A stretch of 64,000 bases of DNA from positions 15,554 to 79,553 of the forward strand of contig JBGTQJ010000041.1 of assembly GCA_041941305.1 (NCBI GenBank), in the 5' to 3' direction. Position numbers and translations under genes: made by a program. Below, piece by piece: positions 41,956-52,272 of the stretch. This DNA comes from JANSWP01 sp041941305 (lineage in GTDB: Bacteria > Bacteroidota > Bacteroidia > Chitinophagales > Saprospiraceae). How positions within the stretch are numbered: position 1 is the stretch's first letter; the number at the start of each line of letters is the position of its first letter. The notes under the pieces were generated by a model. It searched no databases. It had not been told where the DNA came from and was given only the letters and a program-made list of their open reading frames with translations.

Positions 41956-44883
41956 TTACAAAGCGATAATTTTTCCGCTGCTTAGCAATTGCCCATCAGC
42001 CACTATTGAATAAATGTAAGTGCCAGCAGCTAAGCCATTGCGGTTGAATTGAATTTGATTTCCTAAGAACTTTTCTTCGCGGATGGACCGTCCCATCACA
42101 TCAAAGAGGTGAAGCGTGACTTCCTTGAAATTGCCCCCTGCAATCTCAATTCTTGTGGTTTCCAAAAATGGATTGGGGTATGCTTTTATATCAATATGCT
42201 CTACAATCGGGTCGTCCAAGCCTGTGATAATCACAAATTGCTCAAGTGAATCACCACCAATAAAATGTGTCGTGGTGGCTGACTGAAGAGGCTCATCATA
42301 GCCTAAAAAGATAGCAGCGCTATTGTCTATACGAGTTCCTGTTGGGTTGTTCGGATTTTGGGAAATCTTGAATTTTACAAACCCAAAGGAGTCATCAGCG
42401 CCGCTATCTGGTAGAAGTTGAATTCCATTAAAGGTGAATTTCAGGATACCATTATCGTAAATTTGAAAATCGTAAGGATGACTACTTGCGCCCGGACGAA
42501 CTGAAGTTAAGTCCAGATGTGACGACAAGGTATCCCGAATCACCACTCTCGTTACAGTATCAGTTCCGGTATTCTGGAATAATAGGTGGTACTCTATGTC
42601 GGTATTGGCTAATATGAATGCACTGTCGTTCTGAATATAGCCTTTGGGATAGCCTCTTAAATTGAGAACGGCATCGGTAGAACTGATACTTTCCTGTACT
42701 TCAATGGATATAAACGAGTTATTTTCATCTTCCTGGAATTGGGTTACCTGCCCTGTAGAACTTCCGCCAGCACCATCGTCACATCCTTCAATAGCTATAG
42801 TTGGATAGCTGTCTCCAGGATGCCCTTCAGATTGTTCAACTACAATTCTGTAGGTGGCGCCATTTGCTTCTTCTACAAAAGACTGTTTTTCACCTGCATT
42901 TAATTCGACCGTTTCTGTTCTTCCAATTACAATGTCTTCAATGATGACAAGGTCCTGAGGCTCATCCATATCACCAAGCCCTATGTTTTCTACATCAAAC
43001 CTGACAGAATCACCATCACAGTAACCAGTCACTTTTAAAGAAGACATATCCCAATTGGGATCTATTGCCGTGCAAACTGTATCGGGCAAAATATGAGCAG
43101 AAGCAAAAACAGTTTCTCCAGCGGTAGCAGCACAATCTAAAGTTACGTTGATTAGGAATGTGCCACATTCGCCCACTTCCAGGCTGTCCACATCAAAAAT
43201 GTAGAGACTGTCGTCAATGATTTGGATAGGGGTGATCGTAGCAGAGTTGAAAATTAAATCTTCATCCAAAACTACTTCAACCACGGCAGTATCCGCCTCA
43301 GTTGGTCCGTTATTGCAATAAGTCACAACCAAATCCTTGGTCGTACAAGGCAATAAAAACGGTACAGAAATATCTACATCCAGAAATGGACAATCAATAT
43401 TTTTCTTAACCGAGAAGTCAATGAACGTTGTGTCGTAAAAGACGTCTATAGTAACATCGGTTATGGTATCTTCACAAATCTCCCAATATGGATTTTTTGG
43501 GAGCAAAATAATGTCATAAGTTCCTGTATCAACTCTAATGGAGTAATTTCCTGCTGCGTCTGTGGTTCCAAAAAATGTTTCTGCACCTTCGGCAAAAACC
43601 AACCAATCTTGTAATGCCCTTTCATCAGAGTCAATAAAACAATCATTATCTTCATCAAAAGCAACTTTCCCTTGCACGTAATTTGTATGGATGTTGCCTC
43701 CAAAATCCGTTTTGAAAAGGGATACATCGTTGATGAGATTGCCACTGAAAGAAGAATTGATTCCTGCCATTGCGAAACCGCCATCTTTGGTGGCTACTAT
43801 TGATCTTCCTTCGTCCCAGTGTGTGTTTCTTCCTATTGGATTTCCAAAAATCTCATCTCCATTTGGAGCCAATTTTAGAATTAACAAGTCTGGGTCAGAA
43901 GCACTCAACTCAGTGGCACCAGCAATTACATAGCTTCCATCTGCCAACTGAATGATGTCATTTCCTATGTCTATCAATCCCGCATCTCCATCAAAGCTTT
44001 CTGAAAGTTCAATATTCAGGTTTTGATCAACTTTCAAAAGCAATGCATCGCTGTTGTTGCCAGTTGAACCAGTCATTGCCAAGCCGCCATCCAGTGTTTC
44101 GATGATTGCTAGTCCCTCATCCGCTTCAGCTCCACCGAAAAGCAAACTGTCTATTTTGTTGCCATTGGCATCTGTAAGGACTAGAAACAAATCATTCAAG
44201 ATGGGAGGATTTCCGCCTGGTTCTTTATACGCTCCCACTGCTGCAAAACCTCCATTGAATGAAATAGCGTCTTCGGCTTTGTCGTCATCCGTATTTCCAA
44301 AAGTCTTACTCCATTCTTCCACTCCGTTTACATCAGTTTTGATGAGGTACATATCTTCACCTCCTGCACCAAAACTTCTGGTTCTTCCGGAAAGAATATA
44401 ACCTCCATCAGGAGTAGGAGAGACTGAAAAGACCTGGTCAGAATCAATTCCACCATATTGATGGCTCCAAACGACATCTCCTTTTTCATCAATTTTCAAA
44501 AGATAAGCATCAAACTCGTCTGTTTGACTCACTTTTATATCTCCAGCGATGACATATCCGCCATCTGTTGCTGTAGTAATATCATAAGCATGTTCAGTAA
44601 CTCCGTTATTGTAAAATCTTGACCAAACTTCGTCACCGTCCACATCTGTTCTGATAACATAAATGTCAAAATTATTTCCTGGTCCTCCCGTTTGGCTATA
44701 TCCGGCTATGATATAACCAAGATCTCTGGTTTGAACTATCGCTTCTCCAAAATCCTCTTTGTTCGTTCCGAAATAAATTTCCCAACCTTGTGCCTGTATT
44801 TGAAATGAACCCAAAAGGAGCAGCATGCCCGCTAAATAGCGCAGCGCTGGAAATCGGTTATAGATTGTATGGGTCATATCCAT
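41956..44883 (-). CDS. Large T9SS-exported protein with DGGY repeat region
   Basis: About 975 residues from the ATG at 44883, which gives the signal segment ending LLLLGSFQIQAQ; the frame is open further, but the extra 57 residues would bury the signal peptide. Residues about 35-395 are seven or eight repeats containing TxDGGYxIAG and YLIKTDxxGxxxW motifs, likely beta-propeller-like. About 400-470 is a Cna-B/SdrD-like module (KVAFDEDNDCFIDSDE, DAAGNYSIRVDTGTYDI). Two DUF11/DUF7619-like conserved-repeat domains follow. The last 85 residues (YPNPFLETTRIEI, VMGRSIREEKF, GTYIYSI) form a type A T9SS sorting domain. It is predicted to be secreted or surface-anchored by the GldKLMN machine. Role unknown. 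Confidence 0.9.
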   Translation of the reverse strand: MDMTHTIYNRFPALRYLAGMLLLLGSFQIQAQGWEIYFGTNKEDFGEAIVQTRDLGYIIAGYSQTGGPGNNFDIYVIRTDVDGDEVWSRFYNNGVTEHAYDITTATDGGYVIAGDIKVSQTDEFDAYLLKIDEKGDVVWSHQYGGIDSDQVFSVSPTPDGGYILSGRTRSFGAGGEDMYLIKTDVNGVEEWSKTFGNTDDDKAEDAISFNGGFAAVGAYKEPGGNPPILNDLFLVLTDANGNKIDSLLFGGAEADEGLAIIETLDGGLAMTGSTGNNSDALLLKVDQNLNIELSESFDGDAGLIDIGNDIIQLADGSYVIAGATELSASDPDLLILKLAPNGDEIFGNPIGRNTHWDEGRSIVATKDGGFAMAGINSSFSGNLINDVSLFKTDFGGNIHTNYVQGKVAFDEDNDCFIDSDERALQDWLVFAEGAETFFGTTDAAGNYSIRVDTGTYDIILLPKNPYWEICEDTITDVTIDVFYDTTFIDFSVKKNIDCPFLDVDISVPFLLPCTTKDLVVTYCNNGPTEADTAVVEVVLDEDLIFNSATITPIQIIDDSLYIFDVDSLEVGECGTFLINVTLDCAATAGETVFASAHILPDTVCTAIDPNWDMSSLKVTGYCDGDSVRFDVENIGLGDMDEPQDLVIIEDIVIGRTETVELNAGEKQSFVEEANGATYRIVVEQSEGHPGDSYPTIAIEGCDDGAGGSSTGQVTQFQEDENNSFISIEVQESISSTDAVLNLRGYPKGYIQNDSAFILANTDIEYHLLFQNTGTDTVTRVVIRDTLSSHLDLTSVRPGASSHPYDFQIYDNGILKFTFNGIQLLPDSGADDSFGFVKFKISQNPNNPTGTRIDNSAAIFLGYDEPLQSATTTHFIGGDSLEQFVIITGLDDPIVEHIDIKAYPNPFLETTRIEIAGGNFKEVTLHLFDVMGRSIREEKFLGNQIQFNRNGLAAGTYIYSIVADGQLLSSGKIIAL

Positions 44884-45101
44884 GGGCGCAAGTTTGCTGT
44901 AGTCATCTTTTTGAACTAAATACATTACAAAAGTCAACATATCATATTTTGAAATCAAAGACAAAAAATGGCATTTGTTGAGTAAAATTGGCAAAAAATT
45001 AGCTTTATTAATCAAGCAAATTCCTTTAAAACCCTTTATTTTTAGGCATTTCATAGAAAAATGAGGTTTTTAATTTGTTGAGGAAAAAAATATTTTTTTG
45101 C

Positions 45102-46508
45102 ATGAAAAAAAGTCGGTTAATACGCATTTTAAGAACATTTAATAAAAAAGAGATACGTGAATTGCGCAAATGGCTTCAATCTCCAGCCCATAATCAACGC
45201 AAAGATGTGCTTCATTTATTTGAATATTTGTTTGAAAGCAATCACTTAGACAAGGAAAAATACCTCGAAAAAGAAAAAATATACAAATTACTCTTTCCAA
45301 ATGAGTCTTTTGATGATGCCAAAATCAGGCAAGTCATTCACTTCTTATTTAAAGCAGTGGAAGGCTTTTTGATTTATCAGGAATTGATGGAAGATGAAGT
45401 ACGATCTGAAATTACACTCGCCAGTGTTTATAGAAAAAGAAGGTTGAGCAAATTGTGTGAAACAGCGCTAAAAAATTCTGAAACGCTACATTACAAACAA
45501 GAACACCGAAATGCCCATTTTTTTCGAAATGATTATTTATTGAGGCTCGAACAATACAATTATTTGGCAGGCTCTCAAAGAAAAGAAGTAAACCTCCAAG
45601 AGGTAGCCCACTCACTGGATGCTACCTATTTTGCGGATAAACTTCAACAAAGTTGCTTCATGTTGGCACATCAGGCTGTTTCAAAAAAAGATTATGAGCA
45701 AGGGCTTTTGGAAGAAATCTTAAAACATGTAGAAGAAAAAGACTTTTTAAAATATCCAGCTATTGCTGTTTATTATTTTGGATACAAAGCGCTGACAAAT
45801 CGAGATGAAGAATCCTACTTTTATAGCCTAAAAGAAGAAATCCAGGAGTTTGGAGATGCTTTTCCTCAAGAAGAATTGCGCATTATTTATTTATTGGCCA
45901 TCAATTATTGCATTAGCCGAGTAAATACCGGCAAACGTAGCTTTTACAAAGAAATGCTTGATTTATATAAAACAGGGATGAAAGAGCAAATTTTGTTTGA
46001 AAATGAACGCGTTACTCGTTGGACTTTTTTGAATGTAGTAACGACCGGGCTTATCATAAAAGAGTATGAATGGATTGAGCAATTTATTGAAAATTACCAA
46101 CAATATTTGGAAGAAGAGCATCGGGAAAATATAGTGCACTATAGCCTGGCTCGATTAAATTTTGAGAAAAGAAATTATAAAGATGCCATGCGTTTGTTAA
46201 TCCAATACGATTCCGATGAAATTGTGATGACGCTAAATGCTAAGCTCATGCTTTTGAAAATGTATTATGAATTAGATGAGTTAGATGCTCTCTCTTCAGC
46301 TATTGATAGCATGCGTGCTTACCTGAAACGAAAAAAAGGTATGGGTTATCACCAAACTCCGTTTACCAATTTTATTAAACTTTTGAAAAAACTTGTCAAT
46401 GTGAACCCATTTAACAGGGAACAGAAAAAGAGTCTTAGAATTGAAATTCAGGAAACCAATCCCCTACCTGATAAAAATTGGTTGAACGAGCAACTAGATC
46501 AGCTCTAA
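45102..46508 (+). CDS. Helical hypothetical protein, 468 residues
   Basis: I recognise no named family. The protein is almost entirely helical and rich in Glu, Lys, Leu and Tyr. The conserved-looking start is MKKSRLIRILRTFNKKEIRELRKWLQSPAHNQR. Helix pairs from residue about 130 to 400 resemble TPR-like solenoids (SLARLNFEKRNYKDAMRLL). There is no signal peptide or membrane segment, so it is cytoplasmic. The frame starts with TTG at 45075; I prefer the ATG at 45102. It is divergent from the T9SS cargo gene. Proteins of this length and style are widespread in Saprospiria, as far as I recall, with no assigned function. Confidence 0.8.
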   Translation: MKKSRLIRILRTFNKKEIRELRKWLQSPAHNQRKDVLHLFEYLFESNHLDKEKYLEKEKIYKLLFPNESFDDAKIRQVIHFLFKAVEGFLIYQELMEDEVRSEITLASVYRKRRLSKLCETALKNSETLHYKQEHRNAHFFRNDYLLRLEQYNYLAGSQRKEVNLQEVAHSLDATYFADKLQQSCFMLAHQAVSKKDYEQGLLEEILKHVEEKDFLKYPAIAVYYFGYKALTNRDEESYFYSLKEEIQEFGDAFPQEELRIIYLLAINYCISRVNTGKRSFYKEMLDLYKTGMKEQILFENERVTRWTFLNVVTTGLIIKEYEWIEQFIENYQQYLEEEHRENIVHYSLARLNFEKRNYKDAMRLLIQYDSDEIVMTLNAKLMLLKMYYELDELDALSSAIDSMRAYLKRKKGMGYHQTPFTNFIKLLKKLVNVNPFNREQKKSLRIEIQETNPLPDKNWLNEQLDQL

Positions 46509-46626
46509 AAAATTTCCGAAATTTGCCAATCAATTAAAATTCACCTAGGTTTTTTGGCTTTAAGCGTTTGTTTGCAAGGTGATTTTTGGGTAGAAAATCC
46601 TTAAATATCTTTATAATTAATTAGAA

Positions 46627-47316
46627 ATGAGCCGGCGAAATAAGCTCTTGAAATTTGCAGAAATACTTTCGTTTCCAAACGTCTTTGAAAATTTTGACGC
46701 AGACAATCCAGCTTTAATTGGAGAAAATGGGGAACCCATTGAATTAAAAGGAAGATGGAATGAAGAGGTTTTCAAAAATGATAATCCAATTACTTTAGAA
46801 CTAGCTTGTGGAAAGGGGGATTATACAATAGGTTTAGCCCAAATGTATCCCAATCGAAATTTTATCGGTGTAGATATCAAGGGTGCCCGGATTTGGCGAG
46901 GAGCCAAAACAGCTTTAGAGCATAACCTCAAGAATGTTGCTTTTTTGAGAACTCGTATCGAGCAAATCAACTATTTCTTTGCCGAGTATGAAGTTGCCGA
47001 AATATGGATCACCTTTGCTGACCCGTTTTTAAAAAAGCCTAACCGGCGACTCACCGCTATTCCTTTTCTACGACAATATTTAAAATTGCTTAAACCTGGT
47101 GGTTTGGTACATTTGAAAACCGATTCTGACGAACTGTATGAATTTACACTGGAAGAAGTAGTACCCAATCAAAAACATTTTAAGCTCCTTTATCAAAATT
47201 CAGACATTTATGCCAAACCTTTGCTTTTGTCCGAATTGGAGATTAAAACTTTTTATGAGAAAAAGCATTTGGCAAACGGCAAGACCATTAAGTATGTCCA
47301 GTTACAGTCAGAATAG
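46627..47316 (+). CDS. trmB: tRNA (guanine-N7)-methyltransferase
   Basis: A 229-residue SAM-dependent enzyme that makes m7G46 in tRNA. The SAM-binding motif is LELACGKGDYTIGLA, followed by NFIGVDIKGARIWRGAKTA. ITFADPFLKKPNRRLT is the Bacteroidota form of the family's PDPWPKKRH-type catalytic and tRNA-binding segment. LLKPGGLVHLKTDSDELYE completes the fold. The start ATG at 46627 gives MSRRNKLLKFAEI. It stands alone and converges with the DUF58 gene 25 bases away. Confidence 0.94.
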   Translation: MSRRNKLLKFAEILSFPNVFENFDADNPALIGENGEPIELKGRWNEEVFKNDNPITLELACGKGDYTIGLAQMYPNRNFIGVDIKGARIWRGAKTALEHNLKNVAFLRTRIEQINYFFAEYEVAEIWITFADPFLKKPNRRLTAIPFLRQYLKLLKPGGLVHLKTDSDELYEFTLEEVVPNQKHFKLLYQNSDIYAKPLLLSELEIKTFYEKKHLANGKTIKYVQLQSE

Positions 47317-47341
47317 TAATTTTCTTAACTATACTTTTCGC

Positions 47342-48664
47342 TTAAATCAAGCCCCTCGATTTCAATTCCAGGTATTTATTTATCGTATTAAGCGATAACT
47401 CTTCTGGGCGGGTCAAAACAGCTTGAACACCATATTGTTTTAATTTTTGAACCATTGCTTCCTTCTCAGCAATAAATTTTTGTGCAATTGTTTGCGTATA
47501 GATGCCTTCTACAGTCTCTACTTCTTCATTTACAAAATCTTTGATTTCGGTGTTTTCAAAAAAAATAGTGACCAGCAAATGCAAATTATTGATACGACGC
47601 AGAATTGGCAGGACTCTATCTAGCGCGTACATACTTTCAAAATTTGTAAATAGCAAAATCAAACTACGCCCTTTAATTAATTTCCGTGCCACATGGTATA
47701 GTAATTCATAATTTGCCTCCAGATCCCTTTCCTTTTCATTATAAAGCGCATTTAATATTTTGTTCAGTTGATTGGCTTTCCTATCTGCTTTGATTGTCGT
47801 ACCTATTTTATCAGAAAAAGTAATCAAGCCTGCTTTATCATGTTTTTGTAAGGCGATATTCGACATGGCCAGGCTCGTATTGATTGCATAGTCCATCAAA
47901 CTCAAATCATCAAAAGGCATTCGCATCGCCCTGCTTTTGTCAATAATACAATAAACCTGCTGTGCCCGTTCGTCTTCATATTGATTTACCATCAATTCAC
48001 TCTTCCTTCCTGTTGCCTTCCAATTGATACTGCGATAATCGTCGCCCTTTACATAGTTTTTGATTTGCTCAAATTCATAACTATGACCTATTCGCCGAAT
48101 TTTTTTAATGCCCCTTTGATTTGAAATTTTATCAAATGCCTTCAATTCAAATTGCTTCATCTGAATAATGGAAGGATAGACGGGAATATCCATCTGGTAA
48201 TTATGCCTATATCTTCGTTGTATTAACCCTAAACTTGTACTAATGAATACATTTACTGAACCAAAAGAATAAACACCTCTTTTCGAAGGAACGAGCTCAT
48301 AAGACAGTCTTTTTTGTTCATTGGGTTGTAAGACCAGTCTTTTTTCAAAATCTCGAATTTGAAATTGAACCGGCAATTCATCGATCACTTCAAGGAATAA
48401 TTTCCGGTTACTTCGATTTTCTATTTCAATGGAAACTTTATTGGGATCACTGAGGGAAAATATTTTTGGCAGCCTTCTTCTTACTTTTAGTATTATGGAA
48501 TCGTTAAATAACAATATTAAATCAACTAAAACCAAAGCAACGCCTAATACAAAACAAGTTAAGGCAATAGGAAAAAGGAATGGCAGCAAATAACTTCCAA
48601 TAAAGAAAAGGATAATGAATGCAAATAATCCAAAAAAGCGATTTGTCAGAAAGAGGTTTTTCAC
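47342..48664 (-). CDS. DUF58-domain membrane protein
   Basis: About 440 residues. Two N-terminal membrane helices (residues about 8-55) are followed by a cytoplasmic or periplasmic beta domain, then the DUF58 core with KNYVKGDDYRSINWKATGRK, and a vWA-like segment, VYCIIDKSRAMRMP. DUF58 proteins commonly sit beside MoxR ATPases, which are not in this window. The open frame reaches an ATG at 48763, but that lies inside the gldN terminator hairpin and gives an unlikely N-terminus. The GTG at 48664 (MKNLFLTNRFFGLF) places the membrane helix properly. It is downstream of gldN but separated by a terminator. Confidence 0.85.
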   Translation of the reverse strand: MKNLFLTNRFFGLFAFIILFFIGSYLLPFLFPIALTCFVLGVALVLVDLILLFNDSIILKVRRRLPKIFSLSDPNKVSIEIENRSNRKLFLEVIDELPVQFQIRDFEKRLVLQPNEQKRLSYELVPSKRGVYSFGSVNVFISTSLGLIQRRYRHNYQMDIPVYPSIIQMKQFELKAFDKISNQRGIKKIRRIGHSYEFEQIKNYVKGDDYRSINWKATGRKSELMVNQYEDERAQQVYCIIDKSRAMRMPFDDLSLMDYAINTSLAMSNIALQKHDKAGLITFSDKIGTTIKADRKANQLNKILNALYNEKERDLEANYELLYHVARKLIKGRSLILLFTNFESMYALDRVLPILRRINNLHLLVTIFFENTEIKDFVNEEVETVEGIYTQTIAQKFIAEKEAMVQKLKQYGVQAVLTRPEELSLNTINKYLELKSRGLI

Positions 48665-48751
48665 AAGGATATTATAACTATTCGAATGATTGAATGTGTG
48701 AATGTAAAAAATGTTGTTCAATAGCCATGCACACCATCTTTCTAAAATAAA

Positions 48752-48791
48752 AAAAGGTTTCAAACCCTAGCAAGAGGGCTTGAAACCTTTT
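48752..48791. terminator. Terminator at the end of the gldLMN operon
   Basis: AAAAGGTTTCAA-A-CCC pairs with GGG-C-TTGAAACCTTTT, 15 of 16 positions, flanked by an A-run and T-run, 28 bases past the gldN stop. Confidence 0.85.
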
Positions 48792-48819
48792 GTAATAACA
48801 ATTAAGTCATTACTATAAA

Positions 48820-49683
48820 TCAATACGACCATAAATCATGTTCGAAATTGAATATTTCTTGTTTGATCTTGTCTGCTTCTAACAAGAGATCAACTCCTGA
48901 AAGGTAATCTTGCAAACGACGATCAAGTACATTTGATTCCTTATAAATATAGCTGGCAAAATAGCGCATTTCCATCAGATCTTCCCAGGTATTTGGGCTG
49001 GCATCATTTCCAGGATTAAACACGCGCTCTCTTGAAAGTACTTCGCGAGCTTCTGGATAATAAACCCAAAACATTGGTTTTTCATAACGGAAATTACCAT
49101 TCTCATCTTTTACATCAATCAGTGGTGCAATACCTAAGATCCGTACCTGCATGGTAGAAGTTTCTTCATCAAAGAACCAAATTTCTTTGAGTCTGAATCT
49201 TTTAACGTCTTCAGGATTCAAATCATTTCTTACAATTTGAATCTGCTCTTCATACGTTTCAGGATCGAAAGTAATAACAGTATCAATGGTAGCTCCCATA
49301 GAAGCGACTTCATCGGGAGTAAGTGGTGCGGTAAATTTATCATCTTCTGTACTGTAAACGGTAATTTCTTCATTTACAGCAGCATCCATGATGATAGAGA
49401 AAAAAGGACGCTCGGGATACGCAAATGGAAGATTCATTTTCTCACGTACGTCAATGACTCTCCAGATTCGCTTTTCCCAAAAAATATCAGCTTCGCGAAT
49501 GTGGTCGTATGGCAACAATCGTTTTTCAAAAATTATTCTTTTTTCAACGATGTCATCCAAGGGGCGATCTGCATTCGGGTCACTGGCCTCCGTCAGAATG
49601 TTTCCAGGCTGTTGTGCTATGGCTGTATTGGAAAAAAACGCCAACAACAAACCCAAAAAAAGCAGTTTAAAAGCGAATTTCAT
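48820..49683 (-). CDS. gldN: Gliding motility / type IX secretion protein GldN (PorN)
   Basis: A 287-residue periplasmic subunit that, with GldK, forms a ring under the outer membrane in the type IX secretion system. The signal peptide MKFAFKLLFLGLLLAFFSNTAIAQ is present. The family core follows: DIFWEKRIWRVIDVREKMNLPFAYPERPFFSIIMDA, in two conserved halves at residues about 66-102, then EEITVYSTEDDKFTAPLT and RILGIAPLIDVKDENGNFRYEKPMFWVYYPEAR. It is the last gene of gldL-gldM-gldN, 94 bases after gldM, and is followed by a strong terminator. Confidence 0.96.
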   Translation of the reverse strand: MKFAFKLLFLGLLLAFFSNTAIAQQPGNILTEASDPNADRPLDDIVEKRIIFEKRLLPYDHIREADIFWEKRIWRVIDVREKMNLPFAYPERPFFSIIMDAAVNEEITVYSTEDDKFTAPLTPDEVASMGATIDTVITFDPETYEEQIQIVRNDLNPEDVKRFRLKEIWFFDEETSTMQVRILGIAPLIDVKDENGNFRYEKPMFWVYYPEAREVLSRERVFNPGNDASPNTWEDLMEMRYFASYIYKESNVLDRRLQDYLSGVDLLLEADKIKQEIFNFEHDLWSY

Positions 49684-49777
49684 GACTTGGGAGTTTTTTG
49701 AATGGAAAAATGAATTGGATAATAAATGCTTCTTTAAAACTCAAAAACCAAAGCATCTATTATCCAATCGCAATTCT

Positions 49778-51454
49778 TTATTTAATTTTATATACCAACG
49801 AGTTGATTCTTCGTCCTGCTTTATCACCTGGGCACCTTGCTTTCACATTATCAAAGTAATAAGTGTCTCCAGGTTTTGCTTGTTCTACTAATCGTTTTGA
49901 TTTACTGTTGTAGGATCCACCTTGATTGGTAGCTTCTACAGGGTCTTGACGCTTGGCAACCCGAGTTAAAATATAACCTTGAATGTTACATTTTGCATCG
50001 AAATCGAAGTTATCAAGCCATGCAATCAATCCTTTTTGTACTTTAAATTCTCCATTACCCATAGAGCCATCTTGCTTATTACCTAGACGTGCTACAGGGT
50101 CAGGAATTCTTTTTACACGGAAATCAAATGGAGTATTCGGTAATCCACCACCTGATACATTTATTTTTGCTTCTCCAGGTCTATCCGCCGTCACAGTATA
50201 TTTTCCATTTGCTTTATCTGATGGTCTGATGGTACAACCTGAAGCATTTACTTTCACGTCAAAACTAGGAACCCCTGCTACAGTTACAGATACTGGATTC
50301 TCAACACCTATGTAAAATACATTCATTTTATCAGCAGATACAGTCGCTGAACGAACACCTACCTCATATTCAAAAGTGGATTGTTCTGTAGAAACTTCCC
50401 CTGTAAGCGGGTTTTTAACTGTAGCTGAAAGATTTAATGTCTTTGTTCCAGTAGAGCTTGTACCAGTGGAAAATTTGGCAACACCATCATCTCCAACCGG
50501 AAGGCGGCTACCATTAACTGTAAGTGTGATATTTTCAGGTGGGATATCTGAGCTATAAGCTCCTAGAGAAATATCTGCCTCAAAACTTTCACCTTTAATT
50601 ACGTATGCTTTCTTGGCATTGATTACAGGGAAGAAAGTATTGAATACAATCTCTCTACCACCTGCCAATTCAGCCATTTTACCTACTGCAAGCGCCTCTG
50701 CGTTTTTAGCATCTGTCTGGAATTTAGTAAGCAGGGGCAAAACAGAAATTAATGGCATTTGACGGAAACGGAAATCCGCCCAGCTGCTCATTTTTTTCCC
50801 TTTTTGAAGCTTTTGAGCCCAATCTTTATCCGTTTCTAAGGAGATATTGTTGGCGAAGGCACGGATGTTGCGATTTACAGCTGCTGTATCTACATCTCCT
50901 GAAGGAGTACGAAAACCAAATGCCTTGGCATTTTCAGGCTCGCTAATTACTTTTTGGTAAGCTTCTTCAATTTTTCTACGAACTTCTGCAACACGCATTT
51001 CCAATGTATCTCCTCTTCCTTCTTCTACCATCAATCGTGTTGTTACGTCTTTATTCTTTTTACCTTTTACGATTCTCTTAATCGGATCATCAAAATACAT
51101 GTAATCTTCAGGATCATCTTTACCATTCCCGTCACGGTCTCCTGCTTCATCTATCAATTCGTATTTAATATTTTCAATGTAGTCTGAAAATTCACTTACA
51201 ATAGCTCGGATCTCCTTTATAGCCCCATTTAGTGGGCGAAACTTTGCTTTAGACTCATCAGCAAGTAGGTCAGCCAGACCTTTTTGTTGCTCGTCAATTG
51301 CGCTATTGGTAATTGCGTTTGATTTTAATAAACTATCATCAATAGTTTTAAAGGCATTCATTACCTCTGCCGAAACATTTAACGCCAGCAACGCTGTCAA
51401 AACCAGGTACATCAGGTTAATCATCAGCTGCCGCGGTTCCTTTGGAATTGCCAT
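49778..51454 (-). CDS. gldM: Type IX secretion motor protein GldM (PorM)
   Basis: A 558-residue inner-membrane protein with a long periplasmic part; GldL and GldM form the proton-driven motor of gliding and T9SS. The single membrane helix lies at residues about 10-30 (PRQLMINLMYLVLTALLALNVSAEVM), with a Glu at its periplasmic end. The periplasmic region has a helical N-terminal domain (residues about 35-220) and beta domains including GGREIVFNTFFPVINAKKAYVIKGE and the C-terminal part ending PGDKAGRRINSLVYKIK. The start MAIPKEPRQL is the typical N-terminus. It lies 52 bases after gldL. Confidence 0.97.
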   Translation of the reverse strand: MAIPKEPRQLMINLMYLVLTALLALNVSAEVMNAFKTIDDSLLKSNAITNSAIDEQQKGLADLLADESKAKFRPLNGAIKEIRAIVSEFSDYIENIKYELIDEAGDRDGNGKDDPEDYMYFDDPIKRIVKGKKNKDVTTRLMVEEGRGDTLEMRVAEVRRKIEEAYQKVISEPENAKAFGFRTPSGDVDTAAVNRNIRAFANNISLETDKDWAQKLQKGKKMSSWADFRFRQMPLISVLPLLTKFQTDAKNAEALAVGKMAELAGGREIVFNTFFPVINAKKAYVIKGESFEADISLGAYSSDIPPENITLTVNGSRLPVGDDGVAKFSTGTSSTGTKTLNLSATVKNPLTGEVSTEQSTFEYEVGVRSATVSADKMNVFYIGVENPVSVTVAGVPSFDVKVNASGCTIRPSDKANGKYTVTADRPGEAKINVSGGGLPNTPFDFRVKRIPDPVARLGNKQDGSMGNGEFKVQKGLIAWLDNFDFDAKCNIQGYILTRVAKRQDPVEATNQGGSYNSKSKRLVEQAKPGDTYYFDNVKARCPGDKAGRRINSLVYKIK

Positions 51455-51506
51455 ACGATTTAATTTTTTAAGTTAGGAAATAAGTTAAAAACAGGTAATT
51501 TACTGA

Positions 51507-52094
51507 TTAGTCGTGGCGGATGTTCGCCATAGCAGACAATACATTACCATAAACCGCATTTAAAGAACCTAGATTCTTATTGAGGACAGTCAATTGATCT
51601 TTATAAATTTTGGTGTCTTCCAAAGAATCACCTAAATCAGCCATCGCTTCATTCAACTTTGTGTAGAAGTTGTTCATTGTTCTGATTTGTTCACTAGTAC
51701 CAGAAAAATCAACTTCTTGCAAAGCTTGAAGTGAGGATAAGTTTTTCGACATCGCTTGTAACTCGGTCAGCATCCCTCCTAATTGTTGCTCTACAACCTC
51801 ACCATTTAATGCTGGAGGAGTATCTTCAATTTCACCTTGTGTTAAAGGCGCAATATTAGAGTGGTAATTTTCCAATCCTGGATATAGTTTGTGCCAGTAG
51901 TAATCTGGTTCTGGTCCAATAATTCCAAGAAAAGCAAATATGAAACATTCCGTTAATAGTCCAATCGTTAGATAAACACTAGCATTTGGATAGTTTTCAA
52001 GTTTTGCCAACGCTCCAAACAATACTATCGCTGCACCGATACCAATAATAAAGTTTTTGAAATACTTGAAACCTTTAGTTTTTACAAAACTCAT
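51507..52094 (-). CDS. gldL: Type IX secretion motor protein GldL (PorL)
   Basis: A 195-residue inner-membrane protein with two membrane helices (residues about 12-32, FKNFIIGIGAAIVLFGALAKL, and 38-58, SVYLTIGLLTECFIFAFLGI). The Glu in the second helix, LLTECFIF, is the residue implicated in proton flow. The cytoplasmic C-terminal domain is helical (LTELQAMSKNLSSLQALQEV). It begins after a 241-base gap containing the gldK terminator, so it probably has its own promoter, but no exact TAnnTTTG match was seen there. Confidence 0.96.
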   Translation of the reverse strand: MSFVKTKGFKYFKNFIIGIGAAIVLFGALAKLENYPNASVYLTIGLLTECFIFAFLGIIGPEPDYYWHKLYPGLENYHSNIAPLTQGEIEDTPPALNGEVVEQQLGGMLTELQAMSKNLSSLQALQEVDFSGTSEQIRTMNNFYTKLNEAMADLGDSLEDTKIYKDQLTVLNKNLGSLNAVYGNVLSAMANIRHD

Positions 52095-52272
52095 TTTTAC
52101 TCGTTTTAATTAAGGTTAGTTAATTTAATTTACAATAGTGGGTATCCAATTTCCCACCCCTTAATAATGCTCACACTCTGAAAGGTTACACCTTGAAGAA
52201 AACAAAAACTTGTTTTTTGAATTTTCTTGGAAGGGGAAGGAAATAATAACACCTTTATCTTCTCTATTCCTT

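Noticed and set aside
48665..48763. Extending the DUF58 gene to the ATG at 48763
   Set aside because: That ATG is within the gldN terminator hairpin, and the added 33 residues do not fit the family's membrane-helix start.
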